Shown here: positions 12,501 through 27,000 of the stretch, piece by piece
Layout of the letters: every line of letters starts with the position of its first letter
Position numbering within the stretch: position 1 is the first letter of the stretch
Source: Brienomyrus brachyistius
Lineage: Eukaryota; Chordata; Actinopteri; Osteoglossiformes; Mormyridae
Direction of reading: 5' to 3'
Assembly (NCBI RefSeq): GCF_023856365.1
Contig: NC_064538.1
Span: forward strand, 5,225,832 to 5,289,831
DNA length: 64,000 bases
Program-made: the position numbers and the translations under genes
The notes under the pieces: model-generated
The model's database searches: none
The model's input: only the letters and a program-made list of their open reading frames with translations
What the model was told of the DNA's origin: nothing

Positions 12501-15500
12501 TCGAGATCGAGGAGAAGAACAAGGCCATCATGGTCAAGTCTGTTACCAGGGGCTCCAGCGCCGAGGTGAGAGTCGGGAGAGTTGGTTATCCATTTAATCG
12601 ACATCCTCCTCATTCTTTCCCTTTCACTCGTCCTCTTCTTGGGTGCTTCCTAAGGCTAGGAGGCGCTGGACAATTATGGTGGCGCGAGGTGAAAGCCGGC
12701 ATCGGAGCTGAAGGTGACATTCCCCCACCGCTCAGCGCTCTCAGCCTTTGTGGCGGACGCTTGGCTCTCAGGAGGTCCGATGCCCGATAAGGCCGTCAAA
12801 GGGCGGGCTTTTGTTAGTTTATTCCAGGCAGGCTCCCATCTCTGGCTGCTTTTCATCACCGCCAGATTCCCCCCGATATTTAGGCCTGCCTCGTCAGGCC
12901 CTCATTAACACCAAGTAGCGCATTGGTCCCGGTCCCGATCCTGGTCCCGATCCCGCTGAAGTGCGGTGGCGAACGGGACATCCTTGCAGGTGACTCCGGC
13001 TGGGATCGACCCTGCCCCTTTAAACCCATACTGGCCGCTGAATCGTAGCTCTGGCTGAAAAGATGCGGAGACCGGAATACTAAACATCCCCGTCAGAAAG
13101 CGAGGGCTTGTTCCCTGGAGGGGTTCTGGGGCTGGCTGAAACGACCCAAAGGAGCAACAGATAAGCATGAAAGGAGCTCGAGCCCGGAGAGCGGATGAAG
13201 GGGAACAGAGCTGCCATTATCCCTCAGGTGTCCTCAGCGTCCCCAATATGTCAGGACCTTTGTCTTGTCTGCCCTGCTCCTGCTGCAACATCGAGGCCTC
13301 TGGGAATGGAGGGGGGGTCTCTCTACTCAGCCATAAACAGGCCTGTAAAATAATCAAATTACCAAAAAATAATCAGTTACCAAAACTGTATTTTCACATG
13401 GACCGTTTTCTGCTGGCATCCCAGTGACAGTCTCATATGTGGAGGCTAATCACAGATATGCCTCCCCCGGTGGACGAGCCGTGTAGTTAAATATGAGGAG
13501 ATGCTGGCCCTGCATTATTAATGCCCCCCTCGTCACGGGTTTCCCTGGAGCCAGATGATAACACGGAATTTTGTTCACAACATACTCTCCTGAGCTGCGT
13601 GAACGATAAATCAAAGTCAGGTCTATTTAGGACAGGCTTGTGCGTGCGTCTGCATGTGCGTGTGTGTTTCCGTCTTTTTAATTTATAGTTGATCCATTTG
13701 GTGTGAGAGATTATTGCTGAGAGACAGAGAAATGTCATTATTTCTTGCTGGCCCTGGGTATTGGGGGATTCTGTAGTTGATCAGTCCTTTGGGGACTAAA
13801 TGAAGCAAGACATCTCTCCTGGGGTGCTTGGTCGCTAATGAAGGTGCGCACACAGCCAACCACATGCTAACTCTGCAGCTACCTCGCTAATGAAGGTGCG
13901 CACACAGCCAACCACATGCTAACTCTGCAGCTACCTCGCTAGTGAAGGCAAAGGCGCACACACACACACATGCTCTTTGTTCATCCGCTTGTGTGCATAC
14001 ACAGTCACTTGTTCCATTTCCCTCTCATGCATAATTACAGACACACACACAAAATGGTGTTATGGGTGATGGCCCCATCTGATAAAGTCTCGGATGAACG
14101 CGGGCGGATGTGCTGGGGTTCATTGTCAGAAAGGGCCGGCTGCCGGCTGCTGGTAGGTCGCCCCAGTCCATGCAGGATGACCCTTGCTTCCTTTCACACT
14201 GGGGCTGGGTGGTCACTGCCCTGCTCGCGGCTACTTGGCTATTCTGGGGTTTTTCCCGCTCAGGCACTAAATTGCCGTTACGAGAGACCTCTGCCGCTTG
14301 AGGGTAACACGATAGCTGAGGTTCAAAGCCAGGATCCCCTCCCCCGCAGTTATAAATTGTTTCAACGGTGCGCCTGGATTGCCGCCCAAAATAATTTACT
14401 TCCAGCTATTCAACCAGTATGCCTTCATGTATGTGAGCTCATGCGTGCGTGAGCTGGTGATTTATGCCTTATCGTGGCTGTATTCCGATAGTCCGCGGTC
14501 TGTTCAGTGCTCTGATTCCAGGCTGTTTCTGATGTACCTCCCCACACAGATGGCTGGACTGCAGGTGGGTAGGAAGATCTACTCCATCAACGAGGACCTG
14601 GTGTTCCTCAGGCCGATCGCAGAGGTGGAGACCATGATCAGTCAGGCGTTCGGGATCCGGCGCTCTCTGCGGCTGCTGGTGGCCACCAAAGCCAAAGAGT
14701 GAGTGGGAGGGGTCACACTGCTAGCGAAGGCCTGGGTCACTCTCTGGCCATGTCTCCTTCCATTGAGGTCAACTTGTGTCACTGGTAACTTCAATGATGC
14801 TGCCATAGTTGGCTCCTATAAAGGTATGCAGATAAGTTTTTTGCTTGCGGCTCCAGAGCAGGGAAGTGGAAGTCGTGATGCGCGGCTTCGGACGAATTTT
14901 GCCTTCCACTGAAAGCCAGTTTCCGCAGTTGTCAGATGTGACATGGTGTTCGGTGCGAAATGTCCTTCTGCACCATGCATGTGGTTAGCTTGCATGTTCT
15001 TTCACTCATACGCAAAGTTAACCACAACTGTCCTCAAATCATCCTATGTGAAGGTAATATAAGTTTTAATTGCGTTACCCACCGTTAACACTGTTTCAAA
15101 TGCGTGTCTGTGACTGACGTCATCGGGTGGAAAATCAAGCATATAGTCATGTAATCATTATGGTTTGGGTTTGTGGTTCTGATGGTATTTTGTCTTGCTG
15201 TTGACTTTTGTGTTGCCTCTCTTCCAGGATTGTGAAGATACCAGATTGTCCGGACGCCCTGTCCTTCAAAATCTGCGGGCGAGCTCCCCCTCATGTGCAT
15301 GCTGTGAGGAAAGGTGGGCGGGGCCAGGTCTTCTGAGCCCTATTCACGTCTCGTCCCCTCATGCACTCCGCACCAGAACTGAACCAGTGGGACCCTGAGG
15401 CCTGGTATTCTCTTGGCCGTGATCCAATTGTGCGAATCGGACACATTGCGGCACAGCTGGTGTTCAGACGAAAGCTTGTGGGGAGAAGTAACCTTCTCCC

Positions 15501-18040
15501 CCCTTCCGGGCCAACACCCAGAGAAGGCCGGGCCTTGGAGGACGTGAGCTTGCTTTCTTAGCTCGTGCAGGAAGCACACCTTGCTTACCCTCACTGTGCG
15601 CCACATCGCGGCATGCAGACGATAAATAAAGCGGCTCTCATTCGTTGAGTTGGTACCACGGCTGCACTTTGACCTACAAGGCATCCGGGCCTCGAACGAG
15701 CCGCAGTTTTTGCCAAAACAGACCAGGCGTCAAAAACCACCCCCGCTCAGGGCCGGAAGGAAGTATGAGCTTCACAGAAAAAAACAAAACAACCAAAAGT
15801 GAGCTTGCAGAAGTAGTGAATGCCTGAGCTGCACTTTAACGCTCTTGGGTGCCAACCTGTGTCTTCAGGTTAAATTCATTTCACTGCAGCTTTGGGGAGC
15901 AGTCAAGGTCCAAATTTCGTGTGAGCTGTGACTTGTGTCTGAATATATTTGCCGTGGTTTAGTCTCATTGCTTTTCCCTGTCAGCAGTACGTGTCAGCAT
16001 GCAGAAATGATCATTCTCACATTTTCTACCTTAGTGTTTTCATACACTCCTGGGTCTCATAGCAGAATACACACGAGTGTTACCCGGATTAGTTTGAAAT
16101 GTTATGGCCTGATCATTACAGTGACTTAAAAATTGACTCACATTTTTATATATGAAATTAGCTGACATAAAACTGCAAATAAATCATACAAACACTGCCT
16201 CCTAAATGCTTTGAAGGTCTTGTGAGTTTGGAGTTAACTGGATTTAGCTTTTTATATTGTGATTATGCTGTTGATGTAACTAATAAAGTACGTTTATGCA
16301 TGTGAGGTTATGAATTATCAGATAATGTCAGTGAATGCGTTATTGGGAGTGTGAAAGTTGAATCTTCGCATTCTCAAAGTTGGCTATCGGACAGATCAGA
16401 GGTATCCAGGCAACAGCTTGAACATGGTCAACGTTGGTCATGTCTCTCCTCTTGCGGCATTAGGTTCAGGCGCCGTTGCCGCAGGCCTCCAGCCGGGGCA
16501 GTGTATCCTCAAAGTCAACGGCAACAACGTCAACAATGACAGCCACTTGGAGGTCCTGGAACACTTTACAGCACACCGCACAGGCCAAGAGCAAAGGCAG
16601 CTGGTGAGAAGAGCTCCTTACATACACTGTTGATTCATCTCTGGTTGTTCTCACGCTGGATTGTCAGATTCACAATCTCTTATCAGCTAGCCACTGTCTT
16701 TATTGTCACTTTGCTGTATTTTCACTCTGCTTTCCTGAACGTGTCCAGAAAGCTTTTTAAAGTAGCTCGACACATCTGCCTAATTACTGTAATCAAGCAG
16801 TCCTCCTGCAGGAGCTCCTATTATTTACTATTGCTCAACAAATAGAGCATTGTGCTAACAATGCAAAAGTCATGGGTTCAAATCCCCAAAAAAATCCCCG
16901 CTGAAGTAAGTTGCTTTAACTAAAAGCATCAGATAATTAGGTACCAATGTAAATAAGTCCTAAAATGCAGAGCAGGCCTTTCCCGTGCTTGGATCTTCCC
17001 CTTGGGTGACGACCCCTCTCTGCACTGCCGACACAGGGGCTGGCCCAGTGGGTCTACCGGACGTTTGAGGATGCGGAAGTGGAAAGGGCGTGGAGGCCCG
17101 GCATTTCGGAGGCGGGGGCTGACAGCGAGGAAGCTGGTGAGTGGCCGGGTATGTTCCTGCAGCGCGGCAGGATGCACCTGAGGCCTCGTCGGCAAATGGA
17201 GAAAAAGGAGCCGTTTCCATTATTTACTGCGGCTTCCCACAATGCAGCTCTCCCAGGTTCCTGTGCGCATATGTAAATAAACATGTCAGAAGGACGTTCT
17301 CTCCCATTTATTTATTTTCCTGTTTCCTCTTTCCTATGATTTCGGGGGGGGGGGGGGGGGGGGCGGGGGATTGCGGGCTGGTGAAACAGCCTGTCATGGA
17401 ACAGCGTGTCCCCCGGTGAAACCCGATCATCCGGAAAGGGCCAGCTGGGTGGTGAAATCCCATCTTAAAACAGACAGTATTCCACAACCATGGCTGCACT
17501 TAAGTCGCTTCCGTTATTTAACGAGGTTCGTTTTCTCGAATCATGTCAGCGACTTGCTGACAGGGTATGAGGTAAAACTTTTTTTGTTTTTTAAGCACAC
17601 GCCTAATGATGGTCCTGCACAGAGTTCATTATGGAAGTGGGGTCATGACCCCCCTCCCCAAACACCCGCCTATAGCCAGGCTGTTTGCTTCTGTCACTTC
17701 TCTGTCCCGGGAGGCAGGAAGGGGGCGGGGGGGGGCACCTGCAGGACATCCCCTGTCTCATGTTACAGCCAAGGCTAATCATAGGTCACCTTTTAAGGGC
17801 CGAGATGCTCGGCAGTGACCCCTCGCCCCTGCTGGTGGCTGACAGAGCCCACCTTCCCGGGCTCCGCACATCCAATCCTTAGGGCGTAGAGTTATTTCAA
17901 TTTTCCTGTTGTTTGCAATTCATGCAAAAGCATTTATTATTTCATTTGTATGGAAACATGTTCTTCTTATGGAATACAGGGTCAGGCTGAGCACGGGGCT
18001 CATCGATGTCAGAAAAACATATATAACAGATATAAACATA

Positions 18041-18091
<51 letters not shown>

Positions 18092-21000
18092 CCTGTGATT
18101 TCTGCCTGTTAGATAGAGAAGACTTTCCAGTGATTTATTTAAGGCTGGGGAGATGATCTTATTGCTGGCTTGAGTTGAGAAAGCAATTTTGCTGGCATTG
18201 TGTGCTATAACACAGGAACGTGCATCTCTCTCCCTCTCCCTCGCTCACTCTCTCTCGGGATATTATTTCTTGCTGTATCATCGTGTACCACAGAAAATTT
18301 ACGTCCGACCCTTCAGATGATTAATGAAGCCCCCCCCCCCCCCCCCCCCAAAAAAGTCAATACACTGGTCATTTCAGTCCTAATTGCCTCCCCGCTTTGC
18401 TTTGTTTTGGGCTAGCTAAGAGCTTTGGGAAGCTGACCCTCTTGGACGAGGGGCCTTTGGTCAGCCTAACAGTGGACAACGCGCACCTGGAGCATGGCGT
18501 GCTCTACGAGTACGTCAGCACGGCAGGCGTCAAGAGCTACGTGCTGGAGAAGATGGTGGAGCCCAAGGGCTGCTTCAGCCTCACGGCCAAGGTAGGCCAG
18601 GCACCGTTCAGATGGACGAGAGCGCTTCCAGTGCCCCAATGCCACTTTACAGCACTTTGCAGATAGTTCCCACCCTCAGGAAATTATCTTTATGTGCTTA
18701 AATATTGCAAATAGTCATTTTGACAAAGAGGCTGGGAACTGTAACACACCTGTGAACTTTAGACGGCCCGGGAAACTGTTGGTGTGCCAGACAGTTTGAA
18801 TAGATCCCATCACCGGAAGGTTGCCGGTTCAAATCCCATGGCTGGCAGTGTGATGTTACCATTGGGCCCTTGAGCAAGGCCCTTAATCCTCCAGGCAGTG
18901 GCTGGCCTGGCTTTCTGATCCACATGTCACTTTAGACCAGAGCTATTGAAATCACGGTCCTCAAGGTCAGGGCCGCGTTCAGGCCCACGTGCCGATTTTG
19001 CTGGACGCCGATTGTCCCTTTGACCGGGGATCTCTGTGGCCGGCAGATTCTGGGGGCCGTCGCCGAGGACGACAGCCTCTTCGTGAAAAACTGCAGCCTG
19101 CTGATGGCACAGAGCAGGACCATGGTGACGATGCCGCAGTACGAGTTCCGCGACATCTGCAACGCCAAGCTGGAGAGCATCTGCAGACGCATGCAGTGCT
19201 ACCAGCAGGTATCCGTCCGGCGCGCTTGCCTTGCAGGAATTAGGCATTTCTTAGGCGTTACATAGTTGATCTATTTCAGATCCGTTTTATACAGAACTAT
19301 ACTGTTAAGTACAATTTAAACCAAGTATGAATTTAAGGTCTTAAATTTGGAACTAAAGTCGAGACTGAGAACCTTCATTGTCCCGAATGGTCCTTTTCAT
19401 ATTGACCCACCTCCCAGGTATGAATCAGAAATGCAGCCTGTGGTTAAAATCTACTAACTGTTGAACTAGATTTCCTTCATTCCTCCTTTTTAGGGCTTTC
19501 AGAATGCGTATTTATTGCTGTGAGCCAGCAATTGCATACAAAGGCACTGAACTACATATTTTTAATGATGCCAACGCCCACATCCATCCATTTTCCAATC
19601 TGTTTATCCTTCTGGGTCGCGGGGGGTCGAGAGCTTATCCTGGGAGCTGCGGGCCCATCGCAGGGCACACACACACACCATGCACTCACGCATGCACACC
19701 TACGGGCAATTTAGCAAGTCCAATTAGCCTCAGCATGTCTGAGGACTGTGGGGGGAAACCGGAGAACCCGGAGGAAACGCCAAAACACACATTACAATAA
19801 TAATAGTCAAAACTATCTGATGTCATTTGTCAGCTTTACTGCCGGATGACGCCTTATGTCTGTTGTTGCTACTCTGATTTTTTTCATTTCGGCTATAACT
19901 TTTGTAAAACTTGTGTTTTCTCTGTCCTCTCTAGCTCTGTCAGCAACTGTTTATCCATGGTGACGTCACTGTGTATATGAGCTAACAATTGCAGTAAAAC
20001 AAAATGCATTTAAGTAAATATTTTTCATGGTGAGAATAACACAGCGAAAGTGCACGTTGTATTAATGATGGGCAGACCACCAAAGTTCTGAACAGTGATG
20101 TCATTTGTCAGGAAATTGCTTTGTATCTGTTGTTGCCGTGCTGATTTCTTTTAGCTTTTAGAGACTGTAATTTGTTTTAGTTTTGCTTTTTAATATATAT
20201 ATTTTTTATTTATTTTCTCTGCCCCATCTCTAATGCTGTCGGCAAAGTTTTATACCATCCAGCTGCTAACACAAGTAATGTATCCTGTGCTGCTTGTCCG
20301 GTTTGTTCTGGCGAGTGGCTCAGCTTTCGTGAGACTCTGTGAGAGGTTTGCCGGCTGAATGCACTTTGGGCCTCCCTCAGCCCAAGTGGGAGTTTGGGTC
20401 CAACTGGCTTTCGAGCAGCCCGGTCATAATCGGAGACAGGCGAGCGTCTCGACCGGCGGGATGGAGGAGGCCCTGCCACTGCTCTGTTGTGTCCTTCATA
20501 ATGTGGCCCTTCAGTTTTCCCAGGAACTCAAAGACATGGCATGGCCGACGTTCAAGAAGGCGGGCGGCCAACCCCACCAGCTGGGCGCACTGGACTTCGT
20601 CCCCACAAACTGCCATGTCAACCTGATGCAGGTCTCCTACCCCAAGAGCAGCACGTCAGCCGGACGCACTTTCAGCATCCGGTTCGGCCGCAAGAACTCC
20701 TTCTTCGGGCTGGACCCCGACCAGGGTAGGCCTCTCTTCCTGGGCGTCGGCTCTGATATGCATCTAGACACGCCGGTTAGGCATAACTGTGTCTGTCGGG
20801 CGTTACGAAAGTCGCAGAAAGTGAAAGTGGCCCACTTTCGTATCTCGGTTTTCTGGTTAATCTCGGTGTGGTTAAAGGGAGGATGTTCAGTTCCCTTCCC
20901 ATAAAATGTTTCCAAAAAATATGGCAATAAATCTTACTATTTGTTTCCAAATACGGGGTTTGCTTTGAATCGGTGAACTTCTGAGATACACGGCTGATTA

Positions 21001-24000
21001 GCAGAAACCTGCTAGCAGTTCAGTCTGGATACGCTTTTGAGGAAATTCTGCCAGTTCCCATGGTCACCTCCACCGCTCTGTCTGCCTTCATTCCCTGTGC
21101 CCTGGGAGATGTGTTTTCTCCTTAGGGAGGGTCATCCGGATGTTTCCCAGTGCTTCTTAAGCGGGGCAACTCGTTGCGCAAGGCCTGAATCGGTGTAAAA
21201 AAAGTCTGATTGCCTTTTTTGTCTCTCCAACCCCCCCATACACACACCCCTACAGCCAACCTGAACCCCATGTCCCAAACGACACACTGCATTACCAGCA
21301 TGGCTGCCCCCTCCTTCAGCTGCCAGACTCTGGAGGAGGACGGCGACACCGAGGCGGATGGAGGCCCCCTGGAACGCAGCCTGGACGGCCGCTCCCAGCA
21401 GGAGGGTGGCGGCCTCAGCTTCCTCCTCAAGCAGGAGGACACCGAGGCCCAGGACGCCTACATCCATCTTTTCAGCCGCATGGATGTGGCCGTGAAGGAG
21501 ATGAAGCAGTATGTGGCCCAGATCGACGTGTAAGTACTGGAGATGCCCCCCCCCCCCCCCGGCCTCCCCACAGACACAGACTTTCATGTTTTTATTTAAG
21601 CAAGGAGCAGTGGGTTCAGTGAAAGGCCGAGACGGTCACTGGTTGCACAGTACACCGCGTCTGCTCACTGCTCATGGGAGTTTTATCATCCACATAGTGT
21701 TTTGATTTACGTTCAAGGCCCGAGGAAGGAATCTCCTTCCTGAAAATATTTCCGCCGAAAAGCCAAACAGAGCAGGGACAAAACACACACCACTGAGCAA
21801 AGTTCAGATGTTTTGTCGGAGTCGTGTTCCTAACAGTGTTTTGTCATCCTCCATCTCTTCTCTCCCCCCCAAATCCAACAGCCTTTTGTCCTCTATAACT
21901 GAGCCCACCCAGCCAGAAAGCTGCGACCCCCCTGCTGTAGAAGAGGCCCCGCCCACTGCAGAAGATACTCCACCCACGTCCCCAGTAACGGAGGAAGTCG
22001 ACCTGGACAAGTCGGAGCACGGCGGCATCAAGAAGGTCTGCTTCAAGGTGACTGAAGAGGACCAGGAAGACTCCGGCCATGACACCATGAGCTACAGGGA
22101 CTCGTACAGGTGATAGCATGTGGCGTCACTTGGATTTCCGTTCTCTGAGCGGGTGGTTCCCATCGGGATCAGGAAAGTGTTCCCAACGTGGCTGTTGACG
22201 TCAGCGGAACCTCAGGTTAAGTGATCAGTGGAGACTGATCAGAGGTGATCGCTAGAGATGAGCTTTAACGCTCACTGATAGAAGGCTTCTTCCAGCAGTG
22301 TCTCTACTTCGCTGGGAAATTTGTGGCTTAGTTTGTAGCTCAGTTTCCGGTGTCTAACCTGGGAAGTGCCCAAAATGTCCCAGACACATTCTCTGCCGAC
22401 TCGCCCCTGGCTGTGACATGTCGCGACGCTGTCTTTTCCTGGTCGGTAAAATGCCATATCCTCTACACCCAAAGGAGTGTCTGCTCCACTCCGGTCCGAG
22501 TCGTGTCTCGGAATAGCCGGCTGCCCTCTGTATAACCTGGCTCGCCGCTGCCGGCCTGTCGAGCCCTTTGCTGTTACTGGCACTCACCCCCCAGGCTGGC
22601 AGTGGCCGTGCAGAGGCTGCCCGCTGCCCAGAAGGCCCTGTGTACGAGGCTCCGAGGGCAGCGAGTGACGGCAGAGCTGCCGGCTGCACGGTGGCCGTTA
22701 AGTGAAGCGTGGACCCAGCTGAGGGGAGGGCTTGGAGATCTGGGGCTCACAGCCAAGGCAGGGCCCTCAGTGTGGGACAGCGACAGTCATCTCCGTAGTG
22801 ATTATGTCAGCCGGGGGGGGGGGGTTTTCTCCCAGCAGCAAACCGTTTGACTTGGGACTGTTTTCTTATCTCCGAGAGCAAAAAGCCCACAGTGTTTTAT
22901 TCGTGTAAACACAACTTGGCTTTTTGCCATGTCTTTTTGGCCCATTACATTGTCTCGGTCTGGACTCTGACAGTAGAAGTCGACCCTTTGCTGTGAATCG
23001 CTGTATCGTTTGTCGGGACGCTGTGTGCGTCCGGTCCGGGCCGGGCCGAGGAGGACAGTGTCCGTGCGAGCGGCTGGGGGCTACGCACCGCTCGTGCACA
23101 CGGTTTCACGCTGCAGCAGAACGGTGTGTCAGCCCCGTGAGCAGGTCCACCTCGAGTGATGGCTTTCTCCTGTCAGTGTTAGCTTTCCTATCAACATTAT
23201 ATGTGTCGGAGATGCACCTGACAAAAGGAAAACAAGCAGCACACGTGCATGTCTGTATGGCAATGCCAGATTGGCTGCCTGAAACAATGTGGGCAGTGTT
23301 TTCTCACAACCCGAGGGCAGCATTCCTGTGGCGAGGCAGCCGATGCGCGGAATGTGTCAATGTGGTTTGAATCAGAGCCCTCCGCTTGCCACGATGTGGT
23401 TTGGCGCCCCCTACAGTACCATGCTCAGCAGGGTGGCTGAAGTCAGTGTATTATGTAATATTGGCCTTTTTACTTAATATTACACATTTTCAGACGTTAC
23501 CTTCTCCCAGTTACTCCGTGCGACAGTGGGTGTGTCTTACTTTTATGAAGTCTGAGTAAGATTGTTTCATGACCCTCTGTAAACTGTTAAAAAAGATCAG
23601 GTTTTATGGCAAGTCTGTTTTGAATCTGTGTGTAAATGTGTTTGAATACCAGGCATTATTGGATGAGGTCAGTCGGCCATTTTTTTGTTTTGCATCTGAA
23701 TGAACCCAAATACAGGCAGTCCCCAGTTTATGAACGAGATGCATTGTCTATTTTGAAGTCTAATTTGTAGATAAGTCGGAATACTAATAATAATAATAAT
23801 AATACAGTAATAATAATAATTATACAAAAATAATAAAAGTAACTGTATATGTTCCTTTGTTGTTATAAACCATTATGTTTAGGTCAAATTTTGTATGTAA
23901 TAGACTTAGTCTATTACACAGTCTATGTGTCAGTACAGAGTTGCCCATAGGTTGGACATTCTTATCTCAGGAACCACCTATGATAAACCCGAAGGGGGGG

Positions 24001-27000
24001 GGCTGATATCCATCCTGCCACCTCCCAGCTTCACCTTGGGTCCCATGGAAGTGGACTGTTTTTGCCTTGCACCCCCTTCCTTGAAAATCCTCTTCATGTG
24101 GTTCATGTAGCTCATGGGAAGTGGGGGAGGTGTTAGGTGTCTGGCATCAGACGGACACTGGTTCGAATCCCACAATCGGCAGAGCGCTGTCACGGTCGGG
24201 CCCTTGAGGTTGGGCCACTGTCTGATCCCGTTTTCTCAAAATAATGCATGTTGCTTCGGGTAAAAGCATCTTCGAAGCAAATATACTGTAAATTTCTCTG
24301 TTTGAATACCGTGCTGCCGGCTCTTCTTGCTGCCCTGCTCCTGCTGTTATTTTTATGCTTCCCAGATACAGAAAAAGCTCAGATTATGAAGGAAAAACAG
24401 TGCTTTGAGCCCAGAATAGATGTGGGATGGTCAGGGAGTCGCCATGGGCGGTGGGACAGATCGCAGTGTTTAAGTTGGTCCACCCAGAGCAGGCCTCTCT
24501 TTAGGAGTCATTTTAGTTTTTTTTTTGTTTTTTTTTGTTTATGAATGGTCTTCTATGTAGGCCGTTACCCGCAAAGCCTCCTCCTGCACCCTTCTGAGGG
24601 GTGTTTTTCTTTCCGGGGTAATGCTTACCACATGCGGGATGAGAGCCGGGGCATCCCAAATGACCGTGACGTAACCAAGCGGCGGGAAGCGGCAGGGCAG
24701 ACTTTGTGTTTTCATGGCACCGTTTTCCCCGAGCCTGAGCTGGAGGCCGTCGCTGCTCGCCGTCGTGAAAACAGGCCGTACGTAAGTTTGGAGCGCTGAC
24801 AGCTGAAGTAAGTCATGCAGTGGGGTGGATCAGCCCCCCCCGTGTGAATATTTTTGGGTTGGTGAGCCTCTGAGATGTTTGGTGGGACTCGAAAGGACGG
24901 CTGTGAGGAGCGTATTTACCGGACTGGCAGAACGCTCTGGATTTCGGTGCGAGCGCAGCTTAGTTAGCGTCCTTTGCATCAAGCTGCCGTCCCCAATTAA
25001 GTGTTTACGCGTGTTTATGCGCCGCACTCCAGGTTCCCGCGCATCTTGTCCCTGGGTCCTGAGCTCTCTACCTTCTCCGTGTTTTCCAGCGAGTGCAACA
25101 GCAACCGGGACTCAGTACTGTCCTACACCAGCGTCCGCAGCAACAGCTCCTACCTGGGAAGCGACGAGATGGGCTCAGGTAGGATGTTCTTTTGCTTCCC
25201 CATCCCCTGGGGGTACTCCTGCACCCCCCCCCCCCACCCAGGACCCTTTAGAGGTCCATGATTCACTCTATTGACTTGTCAAGTGGCACAGTTCACTGCA
25301 GGTTCCTGCAGGATTCAGCAGCCCTAGTCTTTATTTAACTCCCCCCCCACCCCGCCCCCCATCTTGCCTCAGCTGGAGGAAGTGGCAGAAGAACACATGA
25401 CTCACCCCTGAAAAGAGGGTGGGGTACAGACTCTGGCGTCCGGTGTGACTCCGCAAAAATGTGATGTGTAGTTCCTGGGCACTTCTGTTCCTGCCCACTT
25501 AGCGGTTGGTTCGAATTTCAACAGGTCCAGTGCTGGACATTGGGCAACATGGGCAACAGTCTATGGTGCCATCTTATTGGAGGGCGCCGGCTTAGCAAAC
25601 TCCTTGACGCAGGGGCATCGGCATGTCCGCTCAGCATGTCCGCTCAGCATGTCCGCTTTCCCTGCAGGTGACGAGCTGCCCTGTGACATGAGAATCCCCT
25701 CCGATAAACAGGATAAGCTGCACGGCTGCCTGGAGCACCTCTTTAACCAGGTCAGCGATCATCGCTCCGCCAGCGCATGGTCTGCCATCGGCCACGGGGA
25801 CGGCTTCCTTTTGGGGCTAGCTGCCCGTGTCAGCTTGTGTGCTGTTGCCATGGGGATAGCTGCCATTATACAGCTATCTGTGTCTTTGCAGCATTTTTCG
25901 GCTAATTTTCCGTGTCAGTGGGTCCGGGGCTCGGAGAAGTCCCCGGTCCCCAGGTGCAGCTTGGTTTCTGACCCTGACGATGACTCTATGTATCTTGTTA
26001 TCTTATTTGTTATTTTTTCCGCTCCCCTTCCTGTGCCAGGCCTGTTGAATACACAGGCGCACCTGCGTCCCCCTGCCGTAATCCTTTCAGGAACATTCTG
26101 CGCAGATGTGTTTGATAAAACCAGTCGACATTTTAGTGAATTGCCTCCGATGTTATCGGTTATCCCACATGCGTGTTTTGTCTGCTGTTGGCCCTCCTCC
26201 TCTGGCCGTCCTCCTCCTCCTGTCAAGCTCCTCTTGGTCTCACGCACAACGAGGGCCTCACTGTGTCTCTCCTCGCAGGTTGACTCCATTAACAGCCTTT
26301 TGAAAGGTCCGGTCATGATCAAGGCCTGTGAAGAAACCAAGCACTTTCCCATGGACCACAGTCAGTCCGGTAGAGAAGTCTTCCATCTCTGTCTGTCTGT
26401 TTGTCTGTGTCTTTGTTTGTCTGTCTGTCTCCCTGTCTGTCTGTCTGTCTGCCTGCCTACCTGACTGTCTGTCTGTCTGTCTCTGTGTTCTATCTAGACT
26501 GTCCTAGACTGTTTGTGCCCTATGCTTCCTGGGATAGGCTTCCGGCTAACCTTGTTCCAGATATGTGGATGAATGGATGATTCATTGCAAAATAATAATA
26601 TTTTACATGTTTTTATTTGTTACTGTAGATGAGGACACAGATTGAGTAATTAGGTACAACCTTTCATACACTTTTGAAATGTATTAAAAAAACACAAATG
26701 TGTCGTATCCTACTTAATCATTATTAGCCTTAACAGATGGTACCACACACCCATTCCAGAGTTCAAGTATAAACTCGCTGACTAAGGAGGTGACGCACTC
26801 CGGTTACTTCTGAGAGTCCGTTCTGACTGTCAGGTAGTTTTTTGTGCCAAATGAGTCAAAAAAAAAAAAAAAACAGTAATGGGAGCTGAGCTGTGTTTTT
26901 CTCAGACCGTAACACCGAGGACTGGACAGCGCGCTGTCGCTTTATGATCCATAAGAACATCCAGGAAGACCCGTGGAACCTGCCCAGTTCCATCAAAACC

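Larger units (their letters stand above)
12566..18415 (+). other. prex1 introns between exons G and L
   Basis: Contents other than the exons: a 52-base tandem duplication at 13833-13960, a SINE at 16836-16950, a 20-base G run at 17344-17363, an AC repeat at 18045-18089, and a 20-base C run at 18330-18349. I see nothing else in it. Confidence 0.55.
19209..25089 (+). other. prex1 introns between exons M and Q
   Basis: These carry a degenerate interspersed element at 19580-19795, a 15-base C run at 21546-21560, a G run at 22813-22824, a TAA repeat at 23785-23833, and a SINE at 24128-24290. The intron 22110-25089 is the third longest prex1 intron in the window and shows no coding signal. Confidence 0.55.

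Noticed and set aside
21132..21587. Minus-strand frame of 151 codons
   Set aside because: Shadow of prex1 exon O on the opposite strand.
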